Assembly (NCBI RefSeq): GCF_030453725.1 | Contig: NZ_JAKDJU010000024.1 | Span: 1 to 28,403 of the forward strand | DNA from: Brevibacterium picturae | GTDB taxonomy: Bacteria > Actinomycetota > Actinomycetes > Actinomycetales > Brevibacteriaceae | Direction of reading: 5' to 3' | Length of the DNA: 28,403 bases | Part shown: piece after piece, positions 15,742 to 24,630 of the stretch | How positions within the stretch are numbered: position 1 is the stretch's first letter | Layout of the letters: each line of letters starts with the position of its first letter | Program-made: the position numbers and the translations under genes | Notes under the pieces: generated by a model | The model's input: the letters and a program-made list of their open reading frames with translations, nothing else | Database searches by the model: none | What the model was told of the DNA's origin: nothing

Positions 15742-16782
15742 CTACTCGCGTTTCGTCTGGTGTTCGTCGAGTCGTCTGAATCCGAGCAGTGTGAGTGTGA
15801 CGATGCCCGCGCCGGCCAGCAGTGCGCCGAGGCTCTGTGCCTGGACCTTGGGCTCGACGAAGCGGTATTCGGGTGACGTGTCCTCCTGCGGACGGGGTGG
15901 CTGTGCCGTTCCGATCCAGGCCGCGACGAAGAGGATGATTCGGGCGAAGATATTCATCGTCAGCATGATCGCAATGATCGAACCGAATACGCCCGCGGCC
16001 TTATTCCCGGAGAAGATGTCGACGAGGACCGTGGCGAAGTTGAGGAGGACGGTGAAGGCCACAGCACCGAGGATTGAGCCTCTGATCTTGGCTCTTCTTC
16101 CCACCGGATGATCGGGCAGCATCGAGAAGAGGAACATGAAGATCAGCCATCCTGCGACGAGAGTGATCATCGGCGGGATGATGATCAATAGGCCCCTCGC
16201 CCACCCGGGGAGGCTGAGAAGATCGCTGATGACGGACCCCAAGCTGGCGCCGACGACGGTCAACGCCACTGTCAGCAGCAGTCCGATGATGAGCCCCAGA
16301 AGGGTGGCGACGTTGTTGAGGATCTTCTTGATGAAGGACTTGTCGGGGACCACATCATCGAAGTCCGCGTGCAGTTGAGCTCGCACGGCGGCTCCGAGAT
16401 TGCCGATGAATCCCTGGCCCGTGTAGAGAGCGGCCAGGATGGCGATGATGCCGACTGACTGCCAACTGGTGAGGAAGCTTTCCAACTGATCTGTCAGGGA
16501 CGAATTTTCGCCTACTTGGGCTTCGATCTGGGCCACGACTTTCGGAAGGAGATCCGGACGCGCGACATCGAGGACGAAGCCCAGACTTGCGAAGGTGAAC
16601 ATCGCAATCGGCATGACCGCGAGAACGAGGAAGTAGGTGATGGCCGCGCCGAACTGATTGCCCAAGCGATCACCGAAACGTGTGACGGCCCGCATGAGAT
16701 GAGCGGGTCCCGGCTGGGTGATGGCGTTGTGGCCGACTTCGACGACCGTGTTACGTGAGGCCAGTACTTTGGCTGGTGCCAC
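15742..16782 (-). CDS. yihY: YihY/UPF0761-family membrane protein (formerly 'ribonuclease BN')
   Basis: The 346 aa integral membrane protein has about six hydrophobic segments, including FGAAITYFLVLAVMPIAMF near the N-terminus (the family FxxAxAfyxllalxPl pattern) and WLIFMFLFSMLP later. This is the YihY/virulence factor BrkB family. The older RNase BN name is wrong for it, and its function is unknown in most bacteria. GTG 16782 was chosen because AAGGAG (16794-16789) lies 6 nt upstream. A longer frame reaches 16869 but has no ribosome-binding site and non-conserved residues. It is divergent from dedA and lies 52 bp upstream of gap on the same strand. Confidence 0.85.
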   Translation of the reverse strand: MAPAKVLASRNTVVEVGHNAITQPGPAHLMRAVTRFGDRLGNQFGAAITYFLVLAVMPIAMFTFASLGFVLDVARPDLLPKVVAQIEAQVGENSSLTDQLESFLTSWQSVGIIAILAALYTGQGFIGNLGAAVRAQLHADFDDVVPDKSFIKKILNNVATLLGLIIGLLLTVALTVVGASLGSVISDLLSLPGWARGLLIIIPPMITLVAGWLIFMFLFSMLPDHPVGRRAKIRGSILGAVAFTVLLNFATVLVDIFSGNKAAGVFGSIIAIMLTMNIFARIILFVAAWIGTAQPPRPQEDTSPEYRFVEPKVQAQSLGALLAGAGIVTLTLLGFRRLDEHQTKRE

Positions 16783-16871
16783 TTCGTGCTCCTTCGATCT
16801 TGACCCGCAGGTGTCTGTTTCAACACTAACCGCTGGGAGGGGCCTGAGAGTGGTGGGCCGCGCCTCCACAC

Positions 16872-16877
16872 TAGACT
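16872..16877 (+). promoter_or_regulatory. -10 element of dedA (leaderless)
   Basis: TAGACT ends 6 nt before ATG 16884, so the mRNA should begin on the start codon. No Shine-Dalgarno sequence is present. The -35 is not recognisable. Confidence 0.45.
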
Positions 16878-16883
16878 TTTACC

Positions 16884-17630
16884 ATGCTGATTCCGTTTTC
16901 GAGGGTCCAGCCCACCGATCTGATGCTGTCGGCAGGCTCGTCAGCAGCACAGGATCTCGTCGGATTCTCCGGCTGGGCTGTGACGCTCATGGAGACACTG
17001 GGTCCGCTCGGAGTCGGCTTCCTGGTTTTCATGGATAACATCTTCCCGCCCATCCCCAGCGAGTTGGTGCTGCCGCTGGCGGGCTTCACCGCCAGCCAGG
17101 GAAACATGAACATCGTCGTGGCGATCATCTTCGCCACTACCGGCTCCGTCGTCGGTGCCGTCGTACTGTGGGCGGTGGGCAAATGGATCGGTCTTGAACG
17201 CATTGCTCGGATTGCCGTGAAGATGCCGCTGGTCGATGTTGACGACGTGCACAAGACGGTTGCCTGGTTCGACAAGCATGGTGACAAGGCCGTGTTCTTC
17301 GGACGGATGGTCCCCATCTTCCGGTCTCTGATATCCATCCCCGCCGGCATTCGGGACATGTCGATCATCAAGTTCCTGCTGCTGACCACTGCAGGAAGCG
17401 CGGTATGGAACACCGTCCTCATCGTTGCAGGCTTCTATCTCGGTGAGAACTGGTCAGTTGTGGAGACCTACGCCGGTTACTTCCAGACGCTGGTCATCGT
17501 GGCGGTGGTCGTCTTCGTCATCGTGTGGATCGTCCTCAAGGTGCGCAGACGCAAGAGGGTCAAGCCAGCGCGTCGAACCGACGCTGCCGATGAGCCCACC
17601 GAAGGCCCAGTCGAACAGAGCGAGGGCTGA
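16884..17630 (+). CDS. DedA/SNARE-associated family membrane protein
   Basis: The 248 aa inner-membrane protein belongs to the DedA superfamily, whose members transport undecaprenyl phosphate or phospholipids and support membrane homeostasis and drug tolerance. Diagnostic motifs are MDNIFPPIPSELVLPLAG (50-67, with Glu60) and FFGRMVPIFRSLISIPAG (138-155, with Arg141 and Arg147), both in re-entrant-loop positions. Several hydrophobic segments and a basic C-terminal tail follow (RRRKRVKPARR). It converges with the glutathione-transferase-like gene, with 34 bp between. Which DedA subgroup it belongs to cannot be told. Confidence 0.92.
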   Translation: MLIPFSRVQPTDLMLSAGSSAAQDLVGFSGWAVTLMETLGPLGVGFLVFMDNIFPPIPSELVLPLAGFTASQGNMNIVVAIIFATTGSVVGAVVLWAVGKWIGLERIARIAVKMPLVDVDDVHKTVAWFDKHGDKAVFFGRMVPIFRSLISIPAGIRDMSIIKFLLLTTAGSAVWNTVLIVAGFYLGENWSVVETYAGYFQTLVIVAVVVFVIVWIVLKVRRRKRVKPARRTDAADEPTEGPVEQSEG

Positions 17631-17664
17631 GTCTTCGGCTCGGTTCAGTTCGCAGCTGGGACAA

Positions 17665-18702
17665 TCACAGCCAGGCGGCAGCGGTGTGCTCCTCCGGTAC
17701 TTCTTCACCAGAGCGGACCGGGCCGGGGGCAGTGCCGGTGCCGAAGGGCGATCCGCCCAGCTTCTCCCGGCCGTGAGGCGAGAGCCAGTCGGCGAGATCG
17801 GGGCCCTTGGGGACGATCTGCGTCGGGTTCACATCGACGTGAACGATGTAGTAGTGCTGCTTGATCTGAGTGAAGTCCACGGTGTCGCCGAAGCCCGGCG
17901 TCTGGTAGAGGTCGCGTGCATAGCCCCAGAGGTTCTCGAAGTCGCGCAGAGTCTGTCGATTGCACTTGAAATGTCCGAAGTAGACCGGGTCGAAGCGAAC
18001 CAGGGTGGTGAATAGACGGACATCCGCCTCGGTGATGGAGTCTCCCATGAGGAATCGGGAACGGCTCAGTCGTTCCTCAATGGTGTCCAGCGCTGTGAAC
18101 AGGCGGTCGAAGGCAACCTCGTAGGCTTCCTGGGAACCAGCGAAGCCGCAGCGGTAGACACCGTTGTTGATCTCGGTGTAGATCAGGCGCATGACCGTGG
18201 CCATCTCCTCCCGCGACTCCTCGGGCCACAGATTCGGCGCACCTTCTCTGTGATAATGCTTCCACTGGGTGGAGAAGTCCTCGGTGATCTGCGGGAAATC
18301 ATTCGTCACGACAGCGCCCGTGGGAATATCGACCATCGCAGGAACGGTGATTCCGCGCGGGTAGTCGGAGAACCGCGCGAAGAACGCCTGTTGCAGACGC
18401 TCGATGCCCAGCACCGGATCCACACCATCGGGATCGAGATCGAAGGTCCAGGATCTCGCATCGTGTGTGGGCCCCGGCATGCCGATCGAAATGACGTCCT
18501 CGAGACCCAGCAGTCGACGCACGATGATCGTCCGATTCGCCCACGGGCAGGCGCGAGCGGCGATGAGTCTGTAGCGGCCGGGCTCAACCGGGAACTGCGA
18601 GTCAGGATCGGCGAGGATCCGATCTTCGATGTAGTTCGTGTCCCGGTCGAATGCTTCACCTTTGGCCACGTAGCTGTTCATCTGGCTGCTGTCATCGGAC
18701 AT
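17665..18702 (-). CDS. Glutathionyl-hydroquinone reductase-like (Xi-class GST) protein
   Basis: The 345 aa product has the Xi-class layout: an N-terminal thioredoxin-fold domain with ACPWANR (51-57; Cys52 is the presumed catalytic thiol) and a helical C-terminal domain with the GVYRCGFAGSQEAYE block. Family members reduce thiol-conjugated hydroquinones. Actinobacteria generally use mycothiol instead of glutathione, so the physiological thiol here is probably mycothiol; that is inference. ATG 18702 has GAGGAGA 5-6 nt upstream; a nine-residue longer frame was rejected. It lies 75 bp downstream of fadD on the same strand and may be co-transcribed. Confidence 0.9.
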   Translation of the reverse strand: MSDDSSQMNSYVAKGEAFDRDTNYIEDRILADPDSQFPVEPGRYRLIAARACPWANRTIIVRRLLGLEDVISIGMPGPTHDARSWTFDLDPDGVDPVLGIERLQQAFFARFSDYPRGITVPAMVDIPTGAVVTNDFPQITEDFSTQWKHYHREGAPNLWPEESREEMATVMRLIYTEINNGVYRCGFAGSQEAYEVAFDRLFTALDTIEERLSRSRFLMGDSITEADVRLFTTLVRFDPVYFGHFKCNRQTLRDFENLWGYARDLYQTPGFGDTVDFTQIKQHYYIVHVDVNPTQIVPKGPDLADWLSPHGREKLGGSPFGTGTAPGPVRSGEEVPEEHTAAAWL

Positions 18703-18777
18703 GATGTTCTCCTCAGGAAGGCGCCTCATTCGTCTCGCTGAGTCCCAGCCTACGTCCCATCACCGTCCTCAGAGGGG

Positions 18778-20586
18778 TCAGTCAGCATAGAGCGCGTCGA
18801 TGTCGGCGGCGAAGTCCTTGCCGATGAGGTGACGCTTGACTGACTGCTTGGCCGATAGGTATCCGTTGTCTTCGCTGAGCTCAACGGGCAGGATCGAGAA
18901 CTTCTTGATGCCCTCCGCCCTCGACACCGTCCTGTTGACGCTCTCGACGGCCTGCTCGATGGCGGCTCTCACGGATTCGTCCGAGGAGGCCTGGCGCAGG
19001 TCCATCTCCGGCAGGTCCTGATTCTTCAGCCACGTCGGCAGCATCTCCGAGTCGAGGAAGATGAGCGCAGAGATGTACTTCCGGTTGTCGCCGACAACCA
19101 CAGGCTGGCCGATGATGGGGTGACGCCGCAGAGCGTCCTCGAGAGGAGCCGGTGCAATGTTCTTCCCGCTCGAGGTGACGATGAGTTCCTTCTTGCGACC
19201 GCTGATCGTGAGGTAGCCGTCCTCGTCGAGGGAGCCGAGATCTCCGGTGGAGAACCAGCCGTCGTGGAACTCCTCGTCGGTCGCGTTCGGGTTGTTCCAG
19301 TACTCCCGGAAGACGGGGACGCCCTTGGCCAGGATCTCGCCATCAGGAGCGATCGCCACACTCACACCGGGCAGAGGTACGCCGACCGTTCCGATCTTGG
19401 CCTTGTACGGAACGTTCACGGTGATCGGGGCGGTCGTTTCCGTCAGACCGTATCCCTCGAGGACGATGAGACCGACTCCGCGGAAGAAGTGCCCGAGGTG
19501 AGCGCCGAGGGGGCCTCCACCGGAGACAGCGTGGCTGACGTTGTTGCCCATGACCGTGCGGAGCTTCGAGTAGACGAGCTTGTCGAAGAGCGTGTGCTGC
19601 AGTTTGAGCGCAAGCGGGACCTTTCCGGCATCCATGGCTTTGGAATAGGCCACCGCGACCTGCTCGGCCCGGCGGAAGATCTTTCCCTTTCCGCCGGATT
19701 CGGCTGTGGCCAATGCGGAGTTGAAGACCTTCTCGAAGACACGGGGTACGCCGAGGATGAACGACGGGCGGAAGCTGCCGAGCGCATCGGTGAGCTTCGT
19801 CAGATCGGACTGGTGAGCCAGAAGGGCGCCGGAGCTGATCGAGAGGACCTCGATGAAGCGGGCGAAGACGTGAGCCTGCGGCAGGAAGAGCAGGCACCGC
19901 ATGCCTTCGGTGAAGACCTCAGGTATCTGCTCCTGCGCGGCCTGCACGGTCTGCACGAAGTTCCCATGTGTGAGGACGCAGCCCTTGGGTTTTCCGGTTG
20001 TGCCGGAGGTGTAGATGAGAGTGGCGACAGATTCGGCTGTGACCTGCGAACGCTGAGCTTCGAGGGCGTCGTCGCTGATCTGTCGTCCGGTGGTTTCGAG
20101 CTCAGCGAAGGCTCCCTGATCCCAGACCCACAGGTGTGGTGCCGCGATTCCAGCGGCGGCAGCGGCGGCTTCGACCCGGTCGGCATGCTCACGTGTGCTG
20201 ACCAGTCCATGGCCGACGGACGCATCCTTGATCATCCACCCCAGCTGATCTTCGGAGGAAGTGTCGTAGAACGGCACGGAGATCGCTCCCGCGTACCACA
20301 CTGCGTAGTCGCTGAGGGTCCACTCGAATGAGGTGGGTCCGAAGATCGCGATCCGGTCTCCGACCTCGACTCCTGAGGCGATGAGTCCCTTGGCTGCGGT
20401 CCGAACCTGGGTGAGGAACTCACCGGCGGTCACCTCTGCCCAGCTATCGTCGACGGGTTGTGCCAGCAGGGGACGGTTCGGATTCTCTGCGGTCTTCGCG
20501 AGGAAGATGTCGGTCGTCGACGATGTCGTGTCGACCTCGAAGCCGACGACGGGAGTTGTTGACTGGGGCATTGTCGTTGGACTCAT
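18778..20586 (-). CDS. fadD: Long-chain fatty-acid-CoA ligase (FAA1/FadD15-like)
   Basis: The enzyme activates fatty acids to acyl-CoA with ATP through an acyl-adenylate. The 602 aa product has all adenylate-forming signatures: YTSGTTGKPKG (192-202), GYGLTET (378-384), the HDGWFSTGD and GRKKELIVTSSGKNIAP block (about 440-476), and the C-terminal LSAKQSVKR with the catalytic lysine region. The length and the GPTSFEW N-terminal pattern fit the FAA1 branch that includes mycobacterial FadD15. ATG 20586 has AAGGAG 7 nt upstream. A 25-bp inverted repeat 18 bp before the start is a candidate operator. It is divergent from leuS. Confidence 0.93.
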   Translation of the reverse strand: MSPTTMPQSTTPVVGFEVDTTSSTTDIFLAKTAENPNRPLLAQPVDDSWAEVTAGEFLTQVRTAAKGLIASGVEVGDRIAIFGPTSFEWTLSDYAVWYAGAISVPFYDTSSEDQLGWMIKDASVGHGLVSTREHADRVEAAAAAAGIAAPHLWVWDQGAFAELETTGRQISDDALEAQRSQVTAESVATLIYTSGTTGKPKGCVLTHGNFVQTVQAAQEQIPEVFTEGMRCLLFLPQAHVFARFIEVLSISSGALLAHQSDLTKLTDALGSFRPSFILGVPRVFEKVFNSALATAESGGKGKIFRRAEQVAVAYSKAMDAGKVPLALKLQHTLFDKLVYSKLRTVMGNNVSHAVSGGGPLGAHLGHFFRGVGLIVLEGYGLTETTAPITVNVPYKAKIGTVGVPLPGVSVAIAPDGEILAKGVPVFREYWNNPNATDEEFHDGWFSTGDLGSLDEDGYLTISGRKKELIVTSSGKNIAPAPLEDALRRHPIIGQPVVVGDNRKYISALIFLDSEMLPTWLKNQDLPEMDLRQASSDESVRAAIEQAVESVNRTVSRAEGIKKFSILPVELSEDNGYLSAKQSVKRHLIGKDFAADIDALYAD

Positions 20587-20603
20587 GAGGTCTCCTTTGA
20601 GGC

Positions 20604-20628
20604 GTAAGTTACTGCCCGGTTATCTTAC
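20604..20628. promoter_or_regulatory. Inverted repeat upstream of fadD (candidate operator)
   Basis: GTAAGTTA (20604-20611) and TATCTTAC (20621-20628) form 8-bp arms with one mismatch around a 9-bp centre. TTACTG also recurs directly at 20609 and 20625. The element lies just upstream of the fadD ribosome-binding site, about where its promoter should be. A fatty-acid-responsive TetR-type repressor is a reasonable guess. Confidence 0.45.
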
Positions 20629-20776
20629 TGGTTGAGGGCTGAGGGGTGAAATCGCTCACGTTTGGAAGCTCAAACCCTCTGTGTGCGTCTATCTGGCAGT
20701 CTAGCCAAGTCGAAGCGGGGAGTCTTCAGAGTACGATGGTCGAAACCCGCTCACGCCCAGTCAGTGAAGGAAGGTA

Positions 20777-23701
20777 ATGACGACGAATCCTGAAGAGACC
20801 GGTTTCCGCTACGATGCGGTGCTGGCCGAGAAGATCGAGAAGTCGTGGCAGCACACATGGGAACAGGCGGGAACATTCCACGCCCCGAATCCCACCGGTG
20901 ATCTGAGCCAGGCTGCGCTCGGTCTTGGTCGACAGGATGAAAAATCCCATTACAGCCCGCCACGGGACCTCAGTGAGCGTGAGTCGCTCTACATCATGGA
21001 CATGTTTCCCTACCCTTCGGGAGCGGGACTGCATGTCGGTCATCCTCTGGGATATCTGGGCACGGACGTCTACGGCCGGTACCAGCGGATGCGGGGGCGC
21101 AATGTCATGCACGCGTTGTCCTATGATGCCTTCGGCCTGCCCGCCGATCTGTACGCGGTCCAGACGGGGCAGCACCCGCGCATCACGACGGATGCGAACA
21201 TCACGAACATGACGCGTCAGCTGCGTCGGCTGGGCTTGGCCCACGATGCTCGCCGCAGCTTCGCGACCACCGACGATGACTTCGTCAGGTGGACCCAGTG
21301 GATCTTCCTGCAGATCTTCAACTCCTGGTATGACCCGGAGGCAGCCACCGAGGGCGAGGACTCTGTCGGTGCCGCACGACCGATCACCACGCTGATCGAG
21401 GCGTTCGAGCAGGGAACGAAGCAAACCCCAGACTCTCGTCCCTGGTCCGAGTTGAGCCCGGCTGAGCAGGAGAGCGTCCTGCAGGACTACCGGTTGGCTT
21501 ACGTCTCGGAGTCTCCAGTCAACTGGTGCCCGGGACTGGGCACCGTGCTGGCGAACGAGGAAGTCACGTCCGAAGGCCTGTCCGAACGCGGCAACTTCCC
21601 CGTCTACACGCGTCGCCTGCGGCAGTGGAACATGCGCATCACTGCCTATTCCGACCGTCTCATCGACGATCTGGACGACTTGGACTGGCCCTCGGCGGTG
21701 CGCAGCATGCAGATCAATTGGATCGGTCGCTCCAAGGGCGCCCTGCTGCGCCTGCCGGTGGCGGAGTCTGCGTCCCAGGTCGAGGTCTACACGACCCGAC
21801 CGGACACACTCTTCGGTGCCACCTATCTCGTGCTCAGCCCCGAGCATCCGCAGGTCGCCGAGCTCACCACCACCGGCTGGGAGGAGACGACGCCCGCGTC
21901 CTGGCGCGGTGATCACCCCACCCCCGCCGAGGCGATCGCCGCCTACCAGCGCGACGCCGCGACGAAGACCGATGCGGATCGTCAGCAGAGCAAGGACAAG
22001 ACCGGAATCTTCACCGGATCCTACGCAGTCAATCCCGCGACCGGTGACCAGATCCCCGTCTTCGTCGCTGACTATGTGCTGATGGGCTATGGCACCGGTG
22101 CGATCATGGCTGTGCCGGCAGAGGACGCCCGCGACTGGGACTTCGCGAAATCGTTCGGACTGCCGTATGTGCGCACGGTGCAACCACCGGCTGACCACGA
22201 TGAGGACGCCCCCTTCACAGGGACCGGCGTGATGATCAATTCATCCAATGACGAGATCGACATCAACGGTCTCGAGGTCGACGCGGCGAAGGCGACGATC
22301 ACCGAATGGCTCTCCAGCCGAGGATTGGCCACAGAGTCGACCCAGTACCGTCTGCGGGACTGGCTGTTCTCACGCCAGCGCTATTGGGGTGAGCCGTTCC
22401 CGATCGTCTACAACGAAGCGGGTACGCCCATTGCCCTGCCGGATTCCATGTTGCCGGTGGAGCTGCCCGAGGTCGATGATTTCGCCCCTCGGACGTTTGC
22501 CGCCGATGACGCCGACAGCCACCCGGAACCAGCCCTGGGCCGTAACCGGGACTGGGTCGAGGTCGAACTCGACCTGGGCGACGGGCCGCAGACGTACTAC
22601 CGCGAGACGAACACGATGCCCAACTGGGCTGGTTCGTCCTGGTACCAGTTGCGCTACGCCGACCCGCACAATGCCGAGCGACTGGTCGATCCCGCCAATG
22701 AAAGCTACTGGTTGGGTCCACGTGAGTCCAAGCCGCGCGGTGGCGCCGACCTCTACGTCGGCGGTGCCGAACACTCGGTGCTGCACCTGCTCTACTCGCG
22801 GTTCTGGCACAAGATCCTCTTCGATCTGGGCCACGTCTCATCGTCAGAGCCGTTCCACCGTCTGGTCAATCAGGGCTACATCCAGGCCTACGCCTACACC
22901 GACTCCCGTGGGATCTACGTTCCCGCGGGCGAGGTGGAGGAGAGGACCGGTGACAACGGCGAGTCGACCTTCTGGCACGAGGGCGCACAGGTCAATCGTG
23001 AGTACGGGAAGATCGGCAAGTCGCTGAAGAACTCCGTTTCGCCCGATGAGATGTACGACGCGTATGGTGCTGACACGTTCCGCGTCTATGAGATGTCCAT
23101 GGGGCCGATCGAACAGGCACGCCCCTGGGAGACTCGTGCCGTCGTCGGTGCGCAGAGGTTCCTGCAGCGTGTGTGGCGCCTGTTCGTGGACGAGACCACA
23201 GGGGAGTCCGTGATCAGGGACGGCGCATCCGATTCCGCGACGCTCAAGGTCCTCCATCAGGTCATCGACGGCGTCCGCGAGGATATGGACCACCTGCGTT
23301 TCAACACCGCGATCTCGAAGCTGATCGTGCTCACGAATCACGCGACGAAGCAGGGCGGAGTCACAGTCGATGTCCTCGAGCCGCTGGTCATCATGCTCTC
23401 GCCCTTCGCGCCGCACCTGGCCGAGGAGCTGTGGACGAAGCTCGGCCACACGTCGACGCTGACCTATGCGCCCTTCCCCACACCTGACCCGCAGCATCTG
23501 GTCGCGGACCAGGTCACCTGTGTCGTCCAGGTCAAGGGCAAGGTGCGTGCACGGCTCGAGGTCGACCCCGACGTCTCGGCCGAAGAGCTGGAGAAGCTGG
23601 CACTGGAATCGCCGAATGCGCTCAAGGCGCTCGATGGTGCCGGAGTGCGCAAGGTCATCGTTCGTGCGCCCAAACTGGTCAATATCGTCCCTGACGCCTG
23701 A
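20777..23701 (+). CDS. leuS: Leucyl-tRNA synthetase
   Basis: This class I synthetase charges tRNA-Leu and edits mischarged products. The 974 aa product has the HIGH-type motif HVGH (86-89) in PYPSGAGLHVGH and a CP1 editing domain with GTGAIMAVPAEDARDWDFA. The KMSKS loop appears as KIGKS (745-749), a variant also usual in actinobacterial LeuRS (KMGKS). An anticodon-binding helical domain and a C-terminal domain ending VRKVIVRAPKLVNIVPDA follow. It is longer than E. coli LeuRS (860 aa) because of insertions such as residues 190-240. ATG 20777 has GGAAGG upstream. No T-box is visible in the 190-bp leader. Confidence 0.97.
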   Translation: MTTNPEETGFRYDAVLAEKIEKSWQHTWEQAGTFHAPNPTGDLSQAALGLGRQDEKSHYSPPRDLSERESLYIMDMFPYPSGAGLHVGHPLGYLGTDVYGRYQRMRGRNVMHALSYDAFGLPADLYAVQTGQHPRITTDANITNMTRQLRRLGLAHDARRSFATTDDDFVRWTQWIFLQIFNSWYDPEAATEGEDSVGAARPITTLIEAFEQGTKQTPDSRPWSELSPAEQESVLQDYRLAYVSESPVNWCPGLGTVLANEEVTSEGLSERGNFPVYTRRLRQWNMRITAYSDRLIDDLDDLDWPSAVRSMQINWIGRSKGALLRLPVAESASQVEVYTTRPDTLFGATYLVLSPEHPQVAELTTTGWEETTPASWRGDHPTPAEAIAAYQRDAATKTDADRQQSKDKTGIFTGSYAVNPATGDQIPVFVADYVLMGYGTGAIMAVPAEDARDWDFAKSFGLPYVRTVQPPADHDEDAPFTGTGVMINSSNDEIDINGLEVDAAKATITEWLSSRGLATESTQYRLRDWLFSRQRYWGEPFPIVYNEAGTPIALPDSMLPVELPEVDDFAPRTFAADDADSHPEPALGRNRDWVEVELDLGDGPQTYYRETNTMPNWAGSSWYQLRYADPHNAERLVDPANESYWLGPRESKPRGGADLYVGGAEHSVLHLLYSRFWHKILFDLGHVSSSEPFHRLVNQGYIQAYAYTDSRGIYVPAGEVEERTGDNGESTFWHEGAQVNREYGKIGKSLKNSVSPDEMYDAYGADTFRVYEMSMGPIEQARPWETRAVVGAQRFLQRVWRLFVDETTGESVIRDGASDSATLKVLHQVIDGVREDMDHLRFNTAISKLIVLTNHATKQGGVTVDVLEPLVIMLSPFAPHLAEELWTKLGHTSTLTYAPFPTPDPQHLVADQVTCVVQVKGKVRARLEVDPDVSAEELEKLALESPNALKALDGAGVRKVIVRAPKLVNIVPDA

Positions 23702-23734
23702 GACACGGCGTGTGCCCGGAAGGGTTGAACACAA

Positions 23735-24568
23735 ATGACAATGGAAGCCACTCGCGATGAGATTCGGCACACCCTGGGTGTGAGACCGACGATCGATCCT
23801 GCGACGGAAGTCGCCCGTCGAGTCGAATTCCTCGCTGACTACATTCTGACCACCGGTGTCAGGGGTCTGACCCTGGGCATCAGCGGAGGGCAGGATTCCA
23901 CCCTGGCCGGACGACTGTGCCAGCTGGCGGTCGAGGAACTGCGTCGACGTGGAGCCGTAGCCGAATTCTGGGCGATCCGCTTGCCGCATCACGTTCAGAC
24001 CGATGAGAGCGACGCTCAGGACGCGATGGAGTTCATCCGCGCCGACCACGAGATCGTCATCAACATCGGCGCGGCGACGGACGCGGCGGCGGCCGAGTAT
24101 GCGACCGCCACCGGCGAGGCCATCACCGACTTCGGCAAGGGCAACGTCAAGGCACGGATGCGGATGATCGCACAATTCGAGCTGGCGGGGGAGAAGCGAC
24201 TCCTCGTCGCCGGCACCGATCATGCTGCCGAGGCGGTGACCGGCTTCTTCACCAAGTTCGGTGACGGTGCCGCCGATGTCGTGCCGCTGGCCGGACTGAA
24301 CAAGCGGCAGGGGCGAGCGCTGCTTGACCACCTCGGCGCTCCTGAGCACCTTGTGCGAAAGGTCCCGACGGCGGATCTGCTCGATGACGAACCGGGCCAG
24401 ACCGATGAATCATCGCTGGGTCTCAGCTATGACCAGATCGACGACTTCCTCGAGGGGAAAGACATCGCTGAGGCGGCCGCCGCAGCACTCGTCGAGAAGT
24501 ACCGTGCCTCCGAGCACAAGCGTCGAATCCCGGTGACCCCGACCGATTCGTGGTGGATTCGCCACTGA
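23735..24568 (+). CDS. nadE: NH3-dependent NAD+ synthetase
   Basis: The last step of NAD synthesis amidates deamido-NAD with ATP and ammonia. The 277 aa product is a single N-type ATP-pyrophosphatase domain with the P-loop SGGQDST (50-56), GNVKARMRMIAQFELA, GTDHAAEAVTGFFTKFGDGAADV and KVPTADL. It lacks the N-terminal glutaminase domain of the long NadE of mycobacteria, so ammonia is the direct donor. GGAAGG (23718-23723) lies 11 nt before ATG 23735; ATG 23741 is a second choice. It follows leuS by 33 bp and is closed by a strong hairpin. Confidence 0.96.
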   Translation: MTMEATRDEIRHTLGVRPTIDPATEVARRVEFLADYILTTGVRGLTLGISGGQDSTLAGRLCQLAVEELRRRGAVAEFWAIRLPHHVQTDESDAQDAMEFIRADHEIVINIGAATDAAAAEYATATGEAITDFGKGNVKARMRMIAQFELAGEKRLLVAGTDHAAEAVTGFFTKFGDGAADVVPLAGLNKRQGRALLDHLGAPEHLVRKVPTADLLDDEPGQTDESSLGLSYDQIDDFLEGKDIAEAAAAALVEKYRASEHKRRIPVTPTDSWWIRH

Positions 24569-24581
24569 TCCTGCACACACT

Positions 24582-24615
24582 GATGGCGACGGGCTCGAAT
24601 GAGTCCGTCGCCATC
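24582..24615. terminator. Bidirectional terminator hairpin between nadE and the convergent gene
   Basis: Arms 24582-24596 and 24601-24615 pair over 15 positions (one G-U), with a GAAT loop. It lies 13 bp after the nadE stop and 15 bp beyond the stop of the - strand gene, so it can end both transcripts. No long U-tract. Confidence 0.8.
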
Positions 24616-24630
24616 TTCGACGGTGCTCGT

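Noticed and set aside
14709..15779. 356-codon frame on + opposite gap
   Set aside because: Shadow of the GAPDH gene: Asp/Val-rich translation without motifs. The - strand frame has catalytic residues and a Shine-Dalgarno site.
16783..16869. N-terminally longer YihY protein starting at 16869
   Set aside because: GTG 16782 has an AAGGAG at ideal distance. The extension lacks a ribosome-binding site and sits in the divergent promoter region of dedA.
20587..20776. T-box or leucine attenuator before leuS
   Set aside because: No T-box consensus, no Leu-codon-rich leader peptide and no terminator/antiterminator pair could be found in the 190 bp. Only weak repeats such as GTTTG-N6-CAAAC (20660-20675) are present.
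23009..23023. Broken KMSKS motif in LeuRS (KIGKS)
   Set aside because: The lysines that matter are present, and KMGKS-like variants are normal in actinobacterial LeuRS.
20726..24349. Long open frames antisense to leuS and nadE (490 and 501 codons)
   Set aside because: They lie wholly opposite clearly identified genes, have low-complexity Arg/Gly/His/Asp-rich composition and no domain. Long antisense frames are expected in high-GC DNA.
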